Positions 22,180 to 33,876 of a stretch of DNA of 64,000 bases are shown in pieces (the first letter of the stretch is position 1; each line of letters starts with the position of its first letter). This DNA is from Sapria himalayana. Its lineage: Eukaryota; Streptophyta; Magnoliopsida; Malpighiales; Rafflesiaceae. The stretch covers positions 550,102-614,101 of the forward strand of contig JAREIK010001716.1 of assembly GCA_029783825.1 (NCBI GenBank), given 5' to 3'. The notes below the pieces were generated by a model. That model had not been told where the DNA came from, did no database searches, and saw only the letters and a list, made by a program, of their open reading frames with translations. Both the position numbers and the translations under genes were made by a program.

Positions 22180-25100
22180 GCTAATTTTCTTCAAGGAGAT
22201 GGATAATAAATCATGTCCATATTAATTCCAGTCCAATATTTACTATCCTCCCAAATGTGGATGGAAAATGAGTACCTAAAGAAAAGGTCATTTGATGTCT
22301 CTGGTTCATTATAAAATTTGCATTTAAGCATATCTGGATTGGTGAACATTTGAGTTTTAACTCATAATTTCTCAAGGATAGCCATCCATGTGAAGATGAC
22401 ATGCATATGGATGTGGTTTTTAACTCTTAATAGTTTAGGTCATCTTGGACTCTGAGTTATGCGGATAATTTTTCCATCATCCCCCCCATTTATAGATCAC
22501 ACTTTTAGTATCTTTATTACTCCTAGTAGATTGAATAATTTGATCTCGTATAACAATGACTTTGCAAAATGGGATAATATCTCAAGAGGAGGAAATGTTC
22601 AAAATATCTTATGAGACAAGATAGTAAATAGATCCAACAAATCCTTATTGAATCTTATTTATTATTGATATATCATAGTGTCTTAATGAAAAAGGCCTTA
22701 TTCCATGGGTTGATCTAAAGGTGGCCCAACCCACCATGAGAAATCAATTTATAAACCATATTCCATGAGACTTTCATCCTATATCTTCTTGTGGTTAGGG
22801 AGCCCCATAAAAGAATTTTTTACATTGGTTGTCAATGGAATTGGCAATAGCCTGAGGGATGAGGAAGACTAAAAACTAGTATCCCTCAATTCCTTGAATG
22901 ATAGGATGCAACATCTTCAGCATTCACATGATAGACAATAGCTTTATGTCCCATAATTGGATAGTAGAAGAGATCTTGTGGATGGGGGGGGGGGGGGGGA
23001 TTTGTGAAGTGATCATTCTACTTAATAATAATGGAAGTCTCAAAAAGTTAATGGAAGTTTTCCGAGTGAGAAATTGAAATCATTATTGATCAAGTCTTGG
23101 TGCTTAGGTTTCATTTCTCCAAAGAAGATGTTCAATTTGGAGGAATTAGCAACCGATATTGATGCTTCAAAAAATAATGGGACACACTCTAATAGGAAAT
23201 AAATGAAAGAACATTCCCCTTTATAAAAAAAGAATAAGATCATCCATGCATATAAGGTGAGAATTATGTTATTCTACACATCCTAGATGAAAAGAGAATC
23301 CAATATTTAGAGAGGTTTAATTAATCAGACTTGATAGATATTTCATAAAAATAACAAAGTGGTAGTAAGATTTTCAGTGGATCACCATGCCTCAAATATT
23401 TTTTTTCCTTGGAAATGCCCATGCACCTACTCATTTATCACTAAGGAATACGTGGTGGTTGAAAAACATTCATAGATAATACTGATGATCATGTTCAAGA
23501 AGCATAGTGCATGCAATATCTCAGTTAAGAATGTCTAGTTTATAGTGTCAAAGGCCCTTTGTAGGTCTATCTTGATAAAATACCTAGAGAATATATGCTT
23601 CCTTATATATATATATCTTCTAAATTAGGTGTTGAGTAAGAAGAAAGTTATCTGTTATGTACATTCCTTTGGTATTTTAAGCATAGTCCTTTTGCAGGTA
23701 TATTTGAGATGGGTCATAAATATCATTAAGTATAGGCTTGATCCATGAAGCTATTAATTTAGAGGTGATATTGTAAATGACATTACAACAATAAATCAAC
23801 ATGTAATCTTTAAAAGCTGATGCATGAGAAGATTTTGGTATTAAAGTAATACGTGGATGGTTAATTTGTTTCAAGAATTTGCTACAATGGAAGTATTCAT
23901 GCACTGCATTTGTGATATCTTATCCAGCATAATTCCATGAGTGTTTAAAATTTTTTGAGAAAACCCTCTCAGGCCCTAAGAATTTTAAATCCACAGTATC
24001 AAAGAGGGTGCTTTTATTTCTTCATGGGAAAAGGAAAAAAAACAAAATTCTTTATGCTCATAGGACATGATCCTTCTAAACTTGACTACATCCACCTGGA
24101 TAGTAGAGGAGTTGGATGTAGTTCCATAAAATTTTGGAAATAGTATGTGAATTATAATGTCACTCTTAAAGTGCTAGTAAAGTCCTCATATCCATCGATG
24201 ATAGTGACAATATGGTTCTTTTGTCACCTTGAGTTCATTATGGTATGAAAGAAATTAGTGTATCTATCGCTCTCTTTTAAATATCTTATTTTAGCTTATT
24301 ACCATAAAATATAATTCTCTTAAAGTTTTTTAAGATTGAATCTTAATGATAATTTTTCATCATGTCTAGACTCACCTAGGGAATTCTTAAAAATATCCTC
24401 TTAGAAAAGATGGAGCTTGTTCCGTGCAAAAGTAACCTAGGCTAAGATATGCCCATAGTGTAGGGCATTGAGAGCTTTTAAGAATTTCTTTGAGGAGCTT
24501 AAGTTCTTGGGTCAATCGATACTTGAAGACCCTTTGATCAGGGTGTTTCAAATGTTTGAAAGTGTGAAGGAGAAATCTCCATGGCTAAGACACATCTTAC
24601 ATAACTTAAAAAAGATTTTATTGAGTTATGAATGGGAAGTTGTGGGGATAATGGCTAAGCAATGGTCTAAAAATTTGCTAGAGGGGAAGAAATATGCATG
24701 ATTGTCTAATTTTGTGTTAACCTAGACATGATTGAGCACTTTATCAAATTTACTAAATATTCTATCATTTGCCCATGTAAGATAGGATATAGATGATAGA
24801 CTATCTTCCAAGCTTAGTTTTAAGCAACATTCTATAAAGTTTGTGAATTCATAGTTTGAGACACTTTTTCCTCCTTATTGTCAAGTATGGATAACATGGT
24901 ATTAAAATCATCAAGTATAATAAATGGACCCGGGTTGGATGAACCAAATGATAGTAGGGCCTCCCATAGAGGCTTACTAGAAATTATAGAATGTAACCCA
25001 TAAGTAACAGTAATAATGATCCATGTGCTTTGTTCATTATTCATGATGAATAAGTGAATATGCTAAAAAGATGAATCGAGAATAGAAATTCGTAGCCATT

Positions 25101-25335
25101 CATTATCCCATATAATAAAATTGTTTCCATTTGGATGATGAATGGAGTTATCCACAAGCCTAAGTCCTCTAAATTTAGATTTTATAAGTTGATTTATTTT
25201 GGTTCTACTAGTTTGGCTTCTAAGATTTCTATAAGATCAATAACTTACTTTTAAAAAGCCTTTGGACTTCCTTGTGTTTGATTGAGAAATTAAAATCCCT
25301 AATATTCTAGTTGGCTATCTTTATCGATAAGTAGG
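22180..25335 (-). pseudogene. LINE (L1-like) ORF2: endonuclease, reverse transcriptase, zf-RVT
   Basis: Minus-strand peptides run N to C. The APE endonuclease start is IKIAN.NIRDFNFSIKHKEV and RLFKS (25215-25325; consensus 'NWNIRG.NSP.K..EV'). Next come TYGLHSIISSKPLWEAL and PFIILDDFNTMLSILDNKEE (24870-25020; 'GDFNA.L'). RT gives FLKQINHPRITLIPKSSHAS, CCNVIYNITSKLIASWIKPI and LNDIYDPSQ (23700-23880), FIKIDLQRAFDTINWTFL (about 23535-23590), CMDDLILF (about 23232; usual 'ADDL') and ANSSKLNIFFGEM. The C-terminal zinc domain gives NDLFFRYSFS (22260-22330). ORF2 protein nicks the target and copies LINE RNA. Stops make this copy dead. Confidence 0.85.
22984..22999 (+). repeat. Poly(G)16 tract
   Basis: Sixteen consecutive G residues inside the LINE ORF2 pseudogene (poly-C on the LINE sense strand), in otherwise AT-rich DNA. 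Confidence 0.9.
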
Positions 25336-25913
25336 ATCTCTACCTTTTTAATCCCATGGCGTTGGTGTCTGACATATTTATCATAGCACTCATATATGCC
25401 ACCGACACTATTGCATGCATGCATTATGGATGCCACCAAATGTCACATCCATATTCCTATCATGACTCATACGCATGTAGTTATGCCACCCTATACAGCA
25501 TGTCATACAAGTGGATACTATACCACCCAATATATACGTACATACATACTCCAACATTATTTTATACCATATAGATAGGATCTCTGTATGGTGGATAACA
25601 TTCATTATTTGATCATAGCCCATATATAAATACATCCACCCAAACTTCTGCATGATTATATATTACCGAATGCATACATATCCTTGTAGATATATGCAAA
25701 AGGAACCTAAGAACCCATCAACGTGTGAGATCCATCACACACATGCATCATGCAACAAACATTGCACACTTGATATCCATGGGATACCTACACCTAGGGA
25801 TGACCCTCAAGGTGTTAGCACTTTCCCATCCCTCCCAAATACTACTAGTTATAGTGTGAAAGCACTACAAAATGTGTGATGTATGCACACCTCCAAAGTT
25901 CCAACTATATTAT
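25336..25913. other. Stretch between LINE ORF2 and the Tat-type LTR
   Basis: This is less AT-rich than its surroundings, with repeated CATG/ATGCC motifs (TATGCCACC, TGGATGCCACC, TTATGCCACC). Several overlapping frames of 60-81 codons exist on both strands, but none resembles a known family. It may be the LINE ORF1-ORF2 junction or an unrelated insert. Confidence 0.3.
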
Positions 25914-28459
25914 TGTTTGGTATGTCAAATACCAAAAAATATGACCATTTCGTATAATTTTCATGATGCGTTTGCTTGAAAGGAGACATTATTAGTAATG
26001 ATTTCATAAAAATTGAGACTTGGAGAATTTTGAAGAATATTTATGAAATCGGAAGTTTTTAGTATAAAATATACAACTTGGTGGAGTTGATAATAAGAAG
26101 AGGAGAAGGGGGTCACGCAAGTCATGATATTTGATGAGTTATGAATTGATCACACATTTGAGTACTTATTAATTAGTTTTAGCATCCATTTTTGTCAAAT
26201 CTTTACACGTCTTTATAATCTTCGTATACCACGACTTTACCATCTTGTTGTCACACAACATATTTTTTTGGCTGTGAAGATTTCTTAGAATCATAATTGA
26301 ACTAGTTCAGAATAACTTAATAGTTGTGACATTAATTTCCTATCATAACAATAAAGTCTCCCATCGGTGCTAAAAGTCATGGTAGCCTCCAAATTCCATG
26401 ACTTTTTCTTTAATAAACCATATAATATTAAAGTCAAAGTTGTGATACTAATATGGAGTTCCAACTTTTTGCTACATAATGTTATAGAAAGCTAAAATTG
26501 AACCGTGGGGATCATGAGTACCATGACTCTTTGCTCCAAAGAGAAACCAAAACCATTGTTATTCTTCAATGTCGAAGCTTTATATTATAGAAGCAAAATG
26601 CACAAGATGTGATCACACATAGTGGCATAACTTTGTGTTATAAATACAAAATGCACAAGTCACAGCCACACTAATTTTCCTAACCTTGTGTTACAATGAC
26701 AAAGCATCATAACTTTTCCCAATATCAAGATCATACATTAGAGGATAGAGACCAAAGTCGTGGTCAATAACTAGTACCGAAACTTTGTTTTACAAAGGCG
26801 GAATGACATATCGCAAGTTCTTGACTTTTTCAGCATTGCGATGCTAGGTAGAGAGTAGCTACCAAAGTCATGATACATACTCAGCACCACAACTTTATGT
26901 TCAAGAACTAAAAAAGCCTAAGTCATGACTTTTGAATTAGCTTCATGACTTTCTATTAAAACTACACACCAGATGCTAAGGCATATAAGAAAAACCTTAG
27001 GAAATTTACAAAGAGATCCATGAGAGACAAGAGGGAGATGACCCAAAAGGTTCTATAACTCATTTTTGGGACAATCCATGAGTAATAAGGAAAGTACAAG
27101 GCAAAATCATAACCCTATAAGGTGGGTGTGCATCCCAACCACCTTCTAGGAGAAAATTCAAATGAAATCAAACAAGTTTTAAAATTTTTAGGTTTTAAAG
27201 CCTAGATTCTTTTGATGACTACAATTGGGCACATGAATTCAAATAAGATGAATGTCCACTTATCTCATATGCCATTCTTTCAATTTTTAGGCTAAATGGA
27301 GAATCTAGGGAAGGTGTAATCTATCTATCTGTGATGAATACTTATTTGTAATGCTTTATATGAATTTTTTTGGTTATGAATGGTTTAGTAACTAAATATA
27401 ATTGAAGTATGGTTTTAGTTATTAGAGTGATGGATGGTGGCATGCACGCCAAAAATAGACTCGTGTGTATTATGGACAAAATTTTACAATCCTTCTAACT
27501 GTGATGCTTAAGATAACCCCAAATATTAGTATCCAAAATTGAGGTATATTTAATCATTGAGTGCGTAACTTATAAAGATAAAAATAGAAATAATTTTATT
27601 GGCTAATCCATCATGCATTTCCTCGAGGAACTAATGCTCAATTGATATTAAGTGATAAATAGAATATTTTCTCAAAAGTTTCAACTTTAGAGTGAGAGTT
27701 TCTATTATAGTGGAGGATGGTCACAAGTAAGCTAGGCATGTTCAATTGTGACTTGTATGATGATAATAGTATTGCTAATTACTTTTAAGTATATGGTTGT
27801 CATTAGTGAAAGATAAATGAAAGCATATGTTGATTATATGAGTATGATACTTACAAAGTCAAAAGTAAAAATACTTTTCATTAATTTTCACATTAAATTT
27901 CATTGAAAAAGATACTAGAGGTTGAAGAATAATAATGTGTATTTAAACCAACTATTAAGGGTAATTAATGATTTTCCTAAATGTGAGGACTTGTAAATGA
28001 CCTCGAGTAGAGATTATTTTTTGTCTCAGTGTTGAAATACCAAGGGGATGGCTATAAAGGGGTAATCATTGGGAAGTACTCAATAGTTAATAACCGTTCT
28101 TTTATTATGGTAGGATAAGAGATCATTCACAATAATTCAATCTTAGTTCCATGAATAAGAATGAGCATATCGAGGCTAAATATGAATTTTATCATACACA
28201 ACAATATGAACCATTCTTAGAATCTAGTATTTATGGCTTGAATCATGTTTATCATGCATATTAGAATAGGTATTAATTATTGTTGACTAATCTAACACTG
28301 AGTATAATCCCTATGGGATTGATTCATGAATTAGAAGTTTATTTTATTACTTATATGACCCTTGTACTTGTGGAATGAAGCTAGATAAGATATCCTCTCC
28401 AAACTAGTTTTTGGGATGTACATAACCATAAAATTAGTTGTTGTGACAAAGTCACAACA
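25914..28459 (+). repeat. 5' LTR of Tat-type element 2
   Basis: It begins TGTTTGGTATGTCAAATACC and ends GTCACAACA just before the PBS, 2546 bp in all. It contains the degenerate 52-bp tandem array at about 26340-26960, with units such as CATAACTTTGTGTTATAAA. It aligns with LTR copies at 10846, 31772 and 36173. Confidence 0.75.
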
Positions 28460-28462
28460 AAC

Positions 28463-28482
28463 TTTTGGTACCATTACTGAGG
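28463..28482 (+). other. Primer-binding site of Tat-type element 2
   Basis: TTTTGGTACCATTACTGAGG lies four bases after the LTR end. Each difference from the Tat/Athila PBS TTTTTGGCGCCGTTGCCGGGG is a C-to-T or G-to-A change or a one-base length change. Confidence 0.65.
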
Positions 28483-28689
28483 ATTAATGTTTAATTTGAT
28501 TGGTCAATGTAGTTGATATAATTATCTTTAAAAAAATAGTTTTATTGTTAGTAGTTTTGATGACATTATCTTGTTTTATTTCACTTTAGATTTTTATTGT
28601 ATGTCTTGTATTTATCTTGTTTCCATGGTGACTTTATCTTAGTTTTCTTTTTTTTCAACCACCACCCTTACAAGAGCGAAGCTCTATGA

Positions 28690-29420
28690 CTGAGCTAATA
28701 TCTCATGACCCATAAAATAAAGAGGACCATGTATGGGTCAAACTATTTTTATGATGAAGCACATTCTTAACTTGATGGTGACTTGTATTTCATGCCTAAT
28801 GGTGACCTAAATCAATTTTACTATGAGAATTATATGAGCAATGAAAATTTGAGATATGAGAGTCATGAAGAGATCTTGCTTAATAGATTGTATTTGACAA
28901 ATAACTCATTACATGAAGATACCATTACACATATTTTATCCTAGACTTGAAAAATCAATGAATGGGAAGAAGAATGGATATGACAACTTGACATGATGGA
29001 GAATGAATATGATTGTTCATGAGGAGGAAAAGGATCCTCTGGAAGTTTCATTGGTTAGTATTGAAATGATAGTTAGCAATGAGAAAACTATGTATGTCAT
29101 AGGAAGAAGTCAAAGAAGTTGAAGATGTCATGATAACTTTGGATGTCATAGCCACAACAGTTGAAGGGGTGGAAGTCAAAGAAGCTGACAAAGTAATCAC
29201 ATCTCTTGATGTCAGGGCCCAAACAATGGAAAAGTGTGATCCTTGTTTTTCAAGACTTCAAGTGGAGAAAACAATTAAGGTAATTTTTTTTACATAGCAT
29301 CATTGGTAGGTACTAAACATACCAAAAAAAAAAGTAATGAAATATTACATGGAAAAGTTGACATGGATAGTAGAAATTAAGGGTGACAAAGAAGATTTGA
29401 TGATTGTCTAGCTATAATGT
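28690..29420 (+). pseudogene. Degenerate coding-like frame of Tat-type element 2
   Basis: A long reading can be followed on the plus strand with few stops: YGSNYFYDEAHS, LDGDLYFMPNGDLNQFYYEN, YMSNENLRYESHEEILLNRL (about 28735-28900), then THILS and INEWEEEW. A later part (29320-29400: VGTKHTKKKSNEILHGKVDM) matches the stretch after integrase in Tat-type element 3 (about 41575-41660). Its position after the PBS suggests a gag-related or leader protein. No domain is recognised, so the function is left open. Confidence 0.45.
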
Positions 29421-29479
29421 ATTAAATATAACACTATTTAGGAGGTAACCTAAAAAATAATGTGTTTGTTGTTATTTTT

Positions 29480-29900
29480 ATTTATGTGATGACTTTTACA
29501 ACAAGATAGGTTGTGGCTAATTTTACATGCACCTCACACCTTGATACATATCCACCACAAATCCTCCCTACTAATATGATTTCACATAAAAAGTTGTGGC
29601 CAATTTTCAATGTAGTGACTTCTAATTTTTGAAAGTTTCAGCTAACCTTCAAAGACATTACTTCTCATTTCTTATACAGCAAGTTATTATTTCTTAAGTC
29701 ATGATAAACCTTCGAATCCACAACTTTTTTTTTTATTATGTTGTGGCAAACCTCCACTGCCGTGACTTCTCATGTCTAAAGTTGTAGCCAATCTTTTGTG
29801 TTTTGAAAACTCATTTATTAATTTATGATATTTCTTTAGTGTCATAACTTCTCATTTATAAAAAAAAAACTATGGTTTTGAGTTCATATCATAGTGACAA
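29480..29900 (+). repeat. Internal degenerate tandem array (~40-60 bp units) of Tat-type element 2
   Basis: Units resembling GTTGTGGCCAATTTTCAATG with GTGACTTCTCATTT recur near 29511, 29592, 29634, 29741 and 29780. They share the GTCATGAC/GTGACTT core with the LTR arrays, suggesting a common origin. Confidence 0.5.
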
Positions 29901-30089
29901 TGATTTTTTTCTTCAAAACCCTAACCTCTCTTCCTTTCGAATCCATCTAAAACTTTAACCTAAAATCATGAATTTATAGTGCCATGATAGAGAAATAATG
30001 GAGAAAGGCTTGTTTCCTAACCTAAATGGGTAAATTATGGTGGGAGAAATAAGTAGCAAAGAGAAATCTAAGAGGAAGAGATGTAGTGT

Positions 30090-30960
30090 TATCAAGGCTT
30101 TATTGAGAGCTATGGTACCCATGATGATCTTTCACACTAAGATAGCCAGAAGATTAATGAACTAGGTGCTTTCATAAGTACTCTATTAGATTGTAGGAGT
30201 TCAATGAATATATATCACCTTTCTAGCAAATCCTTGAATATAATGATTGATTTGTATTTTTTATGCATAATGAAAGAGGAAACACCTTGGTCGTGTGAAA
30301 CTTTTTTGTCAATTTGGAGGATAGAGATGAGAAGCAATGTTAAGTGCATGAATGTTGGGTATGTTCTGATAGGGTGATTTTATATGAATTGCTTGGATTT
30401 TCAAGAGAGTGATAACACACTTTTCAAGTCACTAAAAGATCAACTCAATTTCAAAGTAGTTGAAAATACTATGATAGATGGAAAGATAGAATAAAAGCTG
30501 ACTTATAAATGCACATATGGATTTTTGATATATAGAGAACTCATGGAGATGAATAAAGTGTGATCATATTTTTATGTGTTCCTTTTTATAGTCAACACTC
30601 TATATCTCTACCATGACACATGAGAAAGTAATTTTTATTTATGCTCTCTAGATTAGTTGTATTTTGATGTGGATAAAATAATAAAGAAATTAATTCTCAA
30701 TTATTAAAAGGCTAAATTTTTTGGCTGCATAATTTAATATGCCTTGATTACTCTATTATTCATATCCAAAAAAGTCCCTATGAATGGTGACACAAAAGAA
30801 TTATGTTTGAGAGTGTCCCATTTACATTGTTGAGCATCAAGGGCTTGAAAGAGATTGAAAATGAAAGAAGTCAATTCTAGAAGGGAAAGAATTGTTGTAT
30901 TTTGGGCAAGAAGATTTATCTTTAACCAAAGGCAAACCAGTAACAAAAGAAAAAAAGTAG
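30090..30960 (+). pseudogene. Putative 'plant transposon protein' frame (Athila/Tat accessory type)
   Basis: A plus-strand reading with stops contains AFISTLLDCRSSMNIYHL, KEETPWSCETF, VILYELLGFS, IYRELMEMNKVWSYFYVFLF, VNTLYLYHDT, FDVDKIIKKLILNY and KAKFFGCII. The order resembles the accessory domain found in plant Gypsy elements ('...W..FV..RLLPT.H.SEVT..R.IL.Y.I..G..INVGK.I..SI'), followed by a short acidic and basic tail. The similarity is by eye and modest. The function of that domain is not established here, and the copy is dead. Confidence 0.4.
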
Positions 30961-31771
30961 AGGAAGATATGAAGAGAGAAAAACTCATAGTAAGCTTCTA
31001 CCAGGTGAACAAAAAATTATGATGGGAGATATTATTCAAATTTCAAAAAATATAGTCTTCATATAGTAATGGAAGTTGATGTGGAAAGGTGATATGCACT
31101 TTGGAAAATGCTACTCTATCAAAAAAATATATTATTTGTATTAATGCAAGAAAAGTTTGAAAACATGGTTGTGAAACTCTTGGAAAGCAAGATGAAACAT
31201 GTTGAGTCTATGGTAATGGGTAATGTAGAGTAATTGGAGAGGCTCTATAAGTCCATTGCAATCAAATGGAAGCTAATAGTGGATAGTAGCGGCCAAAGGT
31301 AATAAAATAATTTGCTCTACAGTGAGAATCATTAGATTAGAGAATTGGGTCAATCTAATACAACCAAAAAAGATTTGTACTAAATAATGAGATCTTTTGA
31401 AAAAGCACTGAATTTGATTGAGTGAAGATAAGATATATTGTGTGACATTTTGTGAAGATTTTGGATTATGCATCAAGTTCTAGAGGAGATTCGAAGAGAC
31501 CAACCAATTCAATATCACCATTTAAGAATTCAGAGAGACCATCCACTTCATTATTAAAATTATGAAGCATGATCCTAAAGGCAAAGCATACCAGCAATCA
31601 TCTTGATTATGTGGATATGTGATATTTTGTTATTTTTATTTGTTTTTTGTGTACTTAGAAGTGCTTGGAAATGGTTGTATTAATGTGGACGTTGTGTGAA
31701 ATGTTTTTCTAATTTTTCGTAAGTGGGGGATAGATTGCTTGAGGATGAGCAATGATTTTAGTGTGTTAATT

Positions 31772-33876
31772 TATTTGGTATACCAAATACCAAATAATAC
31801 TGATCATTTAGTATCATTTTCATGATGTACTTGTATGAAAAAGGATATTATTTGTAATGATTTTACAAAAAATTGAGATTTAGAGGATGTTGATGAATAA
31901 TTATGAAATCAAAAGTTTCTAGTGTAAAATATGTAGCCTAGTAGAGTTAATGGCTAGAACAAGAGTTAAAAGTCATGTAAGTCATAATATTTGATGAGTT
32001 ATGATTTGATTATATCTTTAAATATTTATAGATTAGTTTTTGTATTCATTATTGGCATAAACTCAATATACATAGTCATTGAAATCTTTGTATGTCATAA
32101 CTCTACTACTTAGTTGTCACAATTTTTTCAAATATATTTTTTAACTGTGAATATTTTTTGGAATCATAGCCTAACTAACCTGGAACTACTTCACAGTTAT
32201 GATATTAATTTCACATCATAGCGACAAAGTATATCATTGGTGCTAAAAGTTATGATAGCTTCCAAATGATATGAATTTTCATTTAACAAATCACATAATA
32301 CTTAAGCCAAAGCCATGATGTTGATCTAGAGTCATGACTTTTGGCTACATAAAATTAAGAACCAAACTTGACTCATGACCATCACAAGCAAATCTTGACT
32401 TGAGAGAAACCAAAGTCAAGACTATTCTTCAACGCTACTAATTTGTATTATAGAAATAAAATGCATAAGTCATGGCCACGCCTAGCACCATGACTTTTTG
32501 TTATAGTGGCCAAATGCACCATCGTGACTTTTTATAGTATCACAACAATCAATTAGAGGATAGAGACCAACAAATGTGGTAAGTAACTAGCACTGTGACT
32601 TTATGTTACATACACTAAATGACTCATCATGATTTTTCCTAGTATCATAATAACAAGCAGAGGGTATAGACTAAAACCAAGACTCCCACCAAGCACTATG
32701 ACTTTGTGTTCTAGAATTGAAAAGTAAGAATCATAACTTTATTAAATTAGCATAGTGACTTCATACTAAAAACCCACACCATTCACTCAGGTTTATAATG
32801 AAAAACTAAAGAAATTCACAAAGAGATCCACAAGAGGTATGAGAGATATGACTCAAAGGCTCCAAAACTTATTTTCATGGAAATCAACAAACAAAAAAAT
32901 GATACAAGGCATAAGCATAAACCCTATGAGGTGGGCATGCATCCTTACCTCCTAAGAAAATCTAAGTGAAATCAAGTAAGTTTTGAAGGATTTAGGTTGT
33001 AAAGCCTAGATTCTCTCAAAGGCTAAAATTGGATATCTAGATTCCTAAGAGATAAATTTTCATTTGTCTTTTATGTCATTCTCCATAATTTTAGACTAAA
33101 TGAAGAATCTAGAGATGATGTAATGTATTTATGTGTGATAATGCTTTTTTTAATACTTTAATGTTATTGTATGATGTGATTTTATTTGGTTATGAATAAT
33201 TTGGAAGTTAGTAATAATTAAGACAATGATTTTGGCTTTTAGTGGGTTCGTACATGAAACACACTCTTCGTATGGTAGGAAGGAATTGACAACCCTTTTG
33301 ACCATTGTACTTGAGATAAAATCATATACCAAAACTCATATTTGAGATATATTTAATCATTGTGAGTATGACATTTACAAAGCCAAAAGCATGAATAATT
33401 TATAGGTGAATCTATTATGCATGTATTAGAGGAACTAACCCTCAATGTTCAGTAATAAATAGAATATTTTCTCAAATATTTCATTTTTAGTGTGGGAGTT
33501 ACCTACTATAATGGGTGTCAGTGATAGGTAAGAAACACATCATACAAGTTTGAAGGTGACTCATATAGTAGTGATAGTTTTGCAAGTTATTTTCAAGTCT
33601 ATGGCTACTATCAGTGAAACATAATAGAAAATATGTATTAATTATCCTAGTATGTTACTTATGAAGCTGAAAGTGCAAATCCTTTTATTACCACATTAAT
33701 TTTTATAGAGAAAGATTATAGAGGTCGAAGAATAAGAATGTGCATTCAAAGTAATTATTAAGGATAGTTAACGAGCTATCTAAAATATGAGTACTTATAA
33801 ATTACCTTCTAGTAAATATTATTATTTGTGTTAGTGCTAAAAGACTAGGAAGACAACTATTAGGGGACTATCATTT
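31772..33876 (+). repeat. 3' LTR of Tat-type element 2, truncated
   Basis: It begins TATTTGGTATACCAAATACC and aligns with the 5' LTR through GACTATTAGGGGACTATCATT at 33876. About 400 bp of the LTR end is missing; LINE ORF1 sequence follows directly. It contains the 52-bp array at about 32200-32790. Confidence 0.7.

Larger units (their letters stand above)
25914..33876 (+). mobile_element. Tat-type Ty3/Gypsy element without recognisable pol
   Basis: The 5' LTR is 25914-28459, the PBS follows at 28463, the internal region ends in a purine-rich GTGGGGGAT near 31723, and a 3' LTR starts near 31772. That LTR is cut at about 33876, where LINE ORF1 sequence begins. The PBS (TTTTGGTACCATTACTGAGG) is a C-to-T-decayed form of TTTTTGGCGCCGTTGCCGGGG used by Tat/Athila elements. 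The roughly 3.3-kb internal region holds a degenerate gag-like frame, a tandem array and a putative plant-transposon-protein frame. No RT, RNase H or integrase was seen, so it is probably non-autonomous. Confidence 0.7.

Noticed and set aside
25356..25653. Three overlapping frames of 60-81 codons on both strands
   Set aside because: They are mutually overlapping, have no family resemblance, and are composed of CATG/ATGCC repeats.
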